Positions 4,981-5,980 of a DNA stretch of 5,980 nt are shown here, piece by piece. The notes below the pieces were generated by a model. That model had not been told where the DNA came from. It saw only the letters and a list, made by a program, of their open reading frames with translations, and did no database searches. Origin of the DNA: Calditrichaceae bacterium (lineage in GTDB: Bacteria; Calditrichota; Calditrichia; Calditrichales; Calditrichaceae); the NCBI GenBank assembly GCA_030622395.1, contig JAUXGF010000200.1:1-5980 (forward strand), written 5' to 3'. How positions within the stretch are numbered: the stretch's first letter is position 1; each line of letters opens with the position of its first letter. A program made the translations under genes and the position numbers.

Positions 4981-5849
4981 TACGTTATATATCTTTAATA
5001 CTAATTTTTATTTTCTTAAGCGGCGTAAGCACTTGTATTAGAGGGGAAGACAAAACTAATCGTCTGCGCAGAAAAATTATTCTTAAGGATGAGAAAAAGA
5101 TTGAAGTGAAAATATCATTCGGATCCGGCGTCTTGCATATTAGCCCAGGCAAAGATAATGAATTGTTTAACGGTGAATTAAATTTTATGGAAGAAGAGCC
5201 GGAAATTGAATATTCGGTTTACAACGGCAAAGGTCGGCTCAAAATCTCATCTGCAGATTTTAATGAAAATGGGAATAACAGGGTTAACATTTCTTCCTTA
5301 GATGAAATCAAAAAAAATGTCTGGCATTTAAAATTTTCGCCTGAAATCCCCATTTCATTTCATATTGAGATAGGAGCTGCGGAAAATTATTTTGAATTTG
5401 GGTCAATGCAAATTTCCTATTTGAATATAAACAGCGGCGCAAGCGATACGGATATTAATTTTTCCAAGCCCAATCCTATTATAATGGAATCTTTAATTAT
5501 AGACGCGGGAGTTAGTAAAATTACAGGCAGAAATTTTTTAAACGCCAATTTTAAAGAATTCAAATTTGACGGCGGAGTAGGCGACTATGAATTTGAATTT
5601 AAAGGCAAATTAAATCAAAACGCTGATATTAATATAGAAATGGGAGCGGCTGCAACTAAACTCATAATCGACCCTGAAGTTGCTTTTAAACTTCATCTGG
5701 ACAGCTCGTTTTTATGCTCCGTTAAAGTGGAAGGCGCCCAAAAGGATGATGATATTTATACATCTAATAATTATTACCAAAAATCGAAAAAGTTGAATAT
5801 CAATGCCGATACAGGGGTCGGTTCTTTTAAAATATTATTAGATTATTAA
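4977..5849 (+). CDS. Exported 'toast rack' (DUF2154/LiaF-C-like) beta-repeat protein
   Basis: The 290-residue protein has a signal-type N-terminus: a short basic start, hydrophobic core (about 4-17) and Cys20 in VSTC, a near-miss of a lipobox because Thr replaces Gly/Ala/Ser at -1. So it may be a lipoprotein or a secreted or anchored protein outside the cytoplasm. The rest is a ladder of short beta repeats, each with a hydrophobic strand and a G-A/G-V turn: ISFGSGVLHISPG (46-58), IEIGAAENYFEFG (130-142), INSGASDTDINF (151-162), IIDAGVSKITG (174-184), FKFDGGVGDYEFEFKG (195-210), INIEMGAAATKLIIDP (218-233) and ADTGVGSFKILLD (277-289). This matches the toast-rack/DUF2154 pattern, related to the C-terminal domain of LiaF in cell-wall stress responses; the precise function is unknown. 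It has no catalytic motif and no cytoplasmic domain able to bind a sigma factor, so it is not a classical anti-sigma. Coupling to the ECF gene suggests an envelope-stress role. Confidence 0.8.
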   Translation: MIRYISLILIFIFLSGVSTCIRGEDKTNRLRRKIILKDEKKIEVKISFGSGVLHISPGKDNELFNGELNFMEEEPEIEYSVYNGKGRLKISSADFNENGNNRVNISSLDEIKKNVWHLKFSPEIPISFHIEIGAAENYFEFGSMQISYLNINSGASDTDINFSKPNPIIMESLIIDAGVSKITGRNFLNANFKEFKFDGGVGDYEFEFKGKLNQNADINIEMGAAATKLIIDPEVAFKLHLDSSFLCSVKVEGAQKDDDIYTSNNYYQKSKKLNINADTGVGSFKILLDY

Positions 5850-5864
5850 TTGTATACTGGAATA

Positions 5865-5920
5865 GAAGTGGTTTGTTGAATGATAATGAAATCCCGCTCG
5901 CGGGGTTGTTTAACCACTTC
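5865..5920. repeat. Nested stem-loop after the sigma/toast-rack operon
   Basis: An outer perfect 9-bp stem GAAGTGGTT (5865-5873) with AACCACTTC (5912-5920) encloses an inner hairpin AATCCCGC (5890-5897) with GCGGGGTT (5900-5907), eight pairs including one G-U around a 2-nt loop. It begins 15 nt after the toast-rack stop codon. With no T-run after it, it looks more like a REP-type repeat or a 3'-end-protecting structure than a standard terminator. Confidence 0.6.
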
Positions 5921-5930
5921 GTTCTGACAG

Positions 5931-5974
5931 TTATACCGATACATATTTTTTAAACCAATTACTGATCGGTATAA
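5931..5974. repeat. 10-bp perfect inverted repeat TTATACCGAT/ATCGGTATAA
   Basis: The arms lie at 5931-5940 and 5965-5974 with a 24-nt AT-rich loop. The symmetry could be an operator for a gene beyond the window, the end of a small repeat element, or a weak hairpin; no T-run follows on the plus strand. Confidence 0.5.
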
Positions 5975-5980
5975 ATAAAA

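Larger units (their letters stand above)
5850..5980. other. Downstream intergenic region with two inverted repeats
   Basis: No gene is visible in the final 131 bp. It contains a nested stem-loop (5865-5920) and a separate 10-bp inverted repeat (5931-5974), running to the window edge. Neither is followed by a clear T-run on the plus strand, so the end of the sigma operon transcript is not fixed by the sequence. Confidence 0.75.

Overview
The window is AT-rich bacterial chromosome, apparently ordinary core and accessory genes with no plasmid, phage or intact insertion-sequence genes. The low GC of the intergenic DNA, the intergenic 'ACACGGATT'-type palindrome, a LYS9-like saccharopine dehydrogenase and an ECF sigma factor beside a 'toast rack' protein all suggest a Gram-negative of the wider FCB group or a related candidate phylum (Calditrichota-, Marinimicrobia- or Ignavibacteria-like). 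That placement is inference from recall, not from a search.

Positions 1-1971 hold a tight minus-strand operon read in the order nadE (ammonia-dependent NAD+ synthetase), rsmI (16S rRNA C1402 2'-O-methyltransferase), then a CDP-alcohol phosphatidyltransferase of the phosphatidylinositol-phosphate-synthase-like type that runs off the left edge. nadE and rsmI are 1 bp apart, and rsmI and the phosphatidyltransferase overlap by 11 bp. The three jobs (cofactor synthesis, ribosome modification, lipid head-group synthesis) are housekeeping and share no obvious pathway.

Positions 1972-2400 are intergenic: a weak nadE promoter region, a 99-bp imperfect palindrome, decayed copies of a short dispersed repeat, and a strong intrinsic terminator for the next minus-strand gene. 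Positions 2401-3732 (minus) encode a stand-alone saccharopine dehydrogenase of the glutamate-forming LYS9 type.

Positions 3733-4410 are a 678-bp divergent intergenic region. Its most striking content is a 152-nt stretch (4101-4252) with no G at all on the plus strand, flanked by matching inverted ends and lying just upstream of a good sigma-70-type promoter. Positions 4411-5849 (plus) are a two-gene, translationally coupled operon: an ECF sigma factor and an exported beta-repeat 'toast rack' (DUF2154/LiaF-C-like) protein. No anti-sigma gene is visible. This pair is the best candidate for an under-described system, probably an envelope-stress module. The last 131 bp contain two inverted repeats and no gene.
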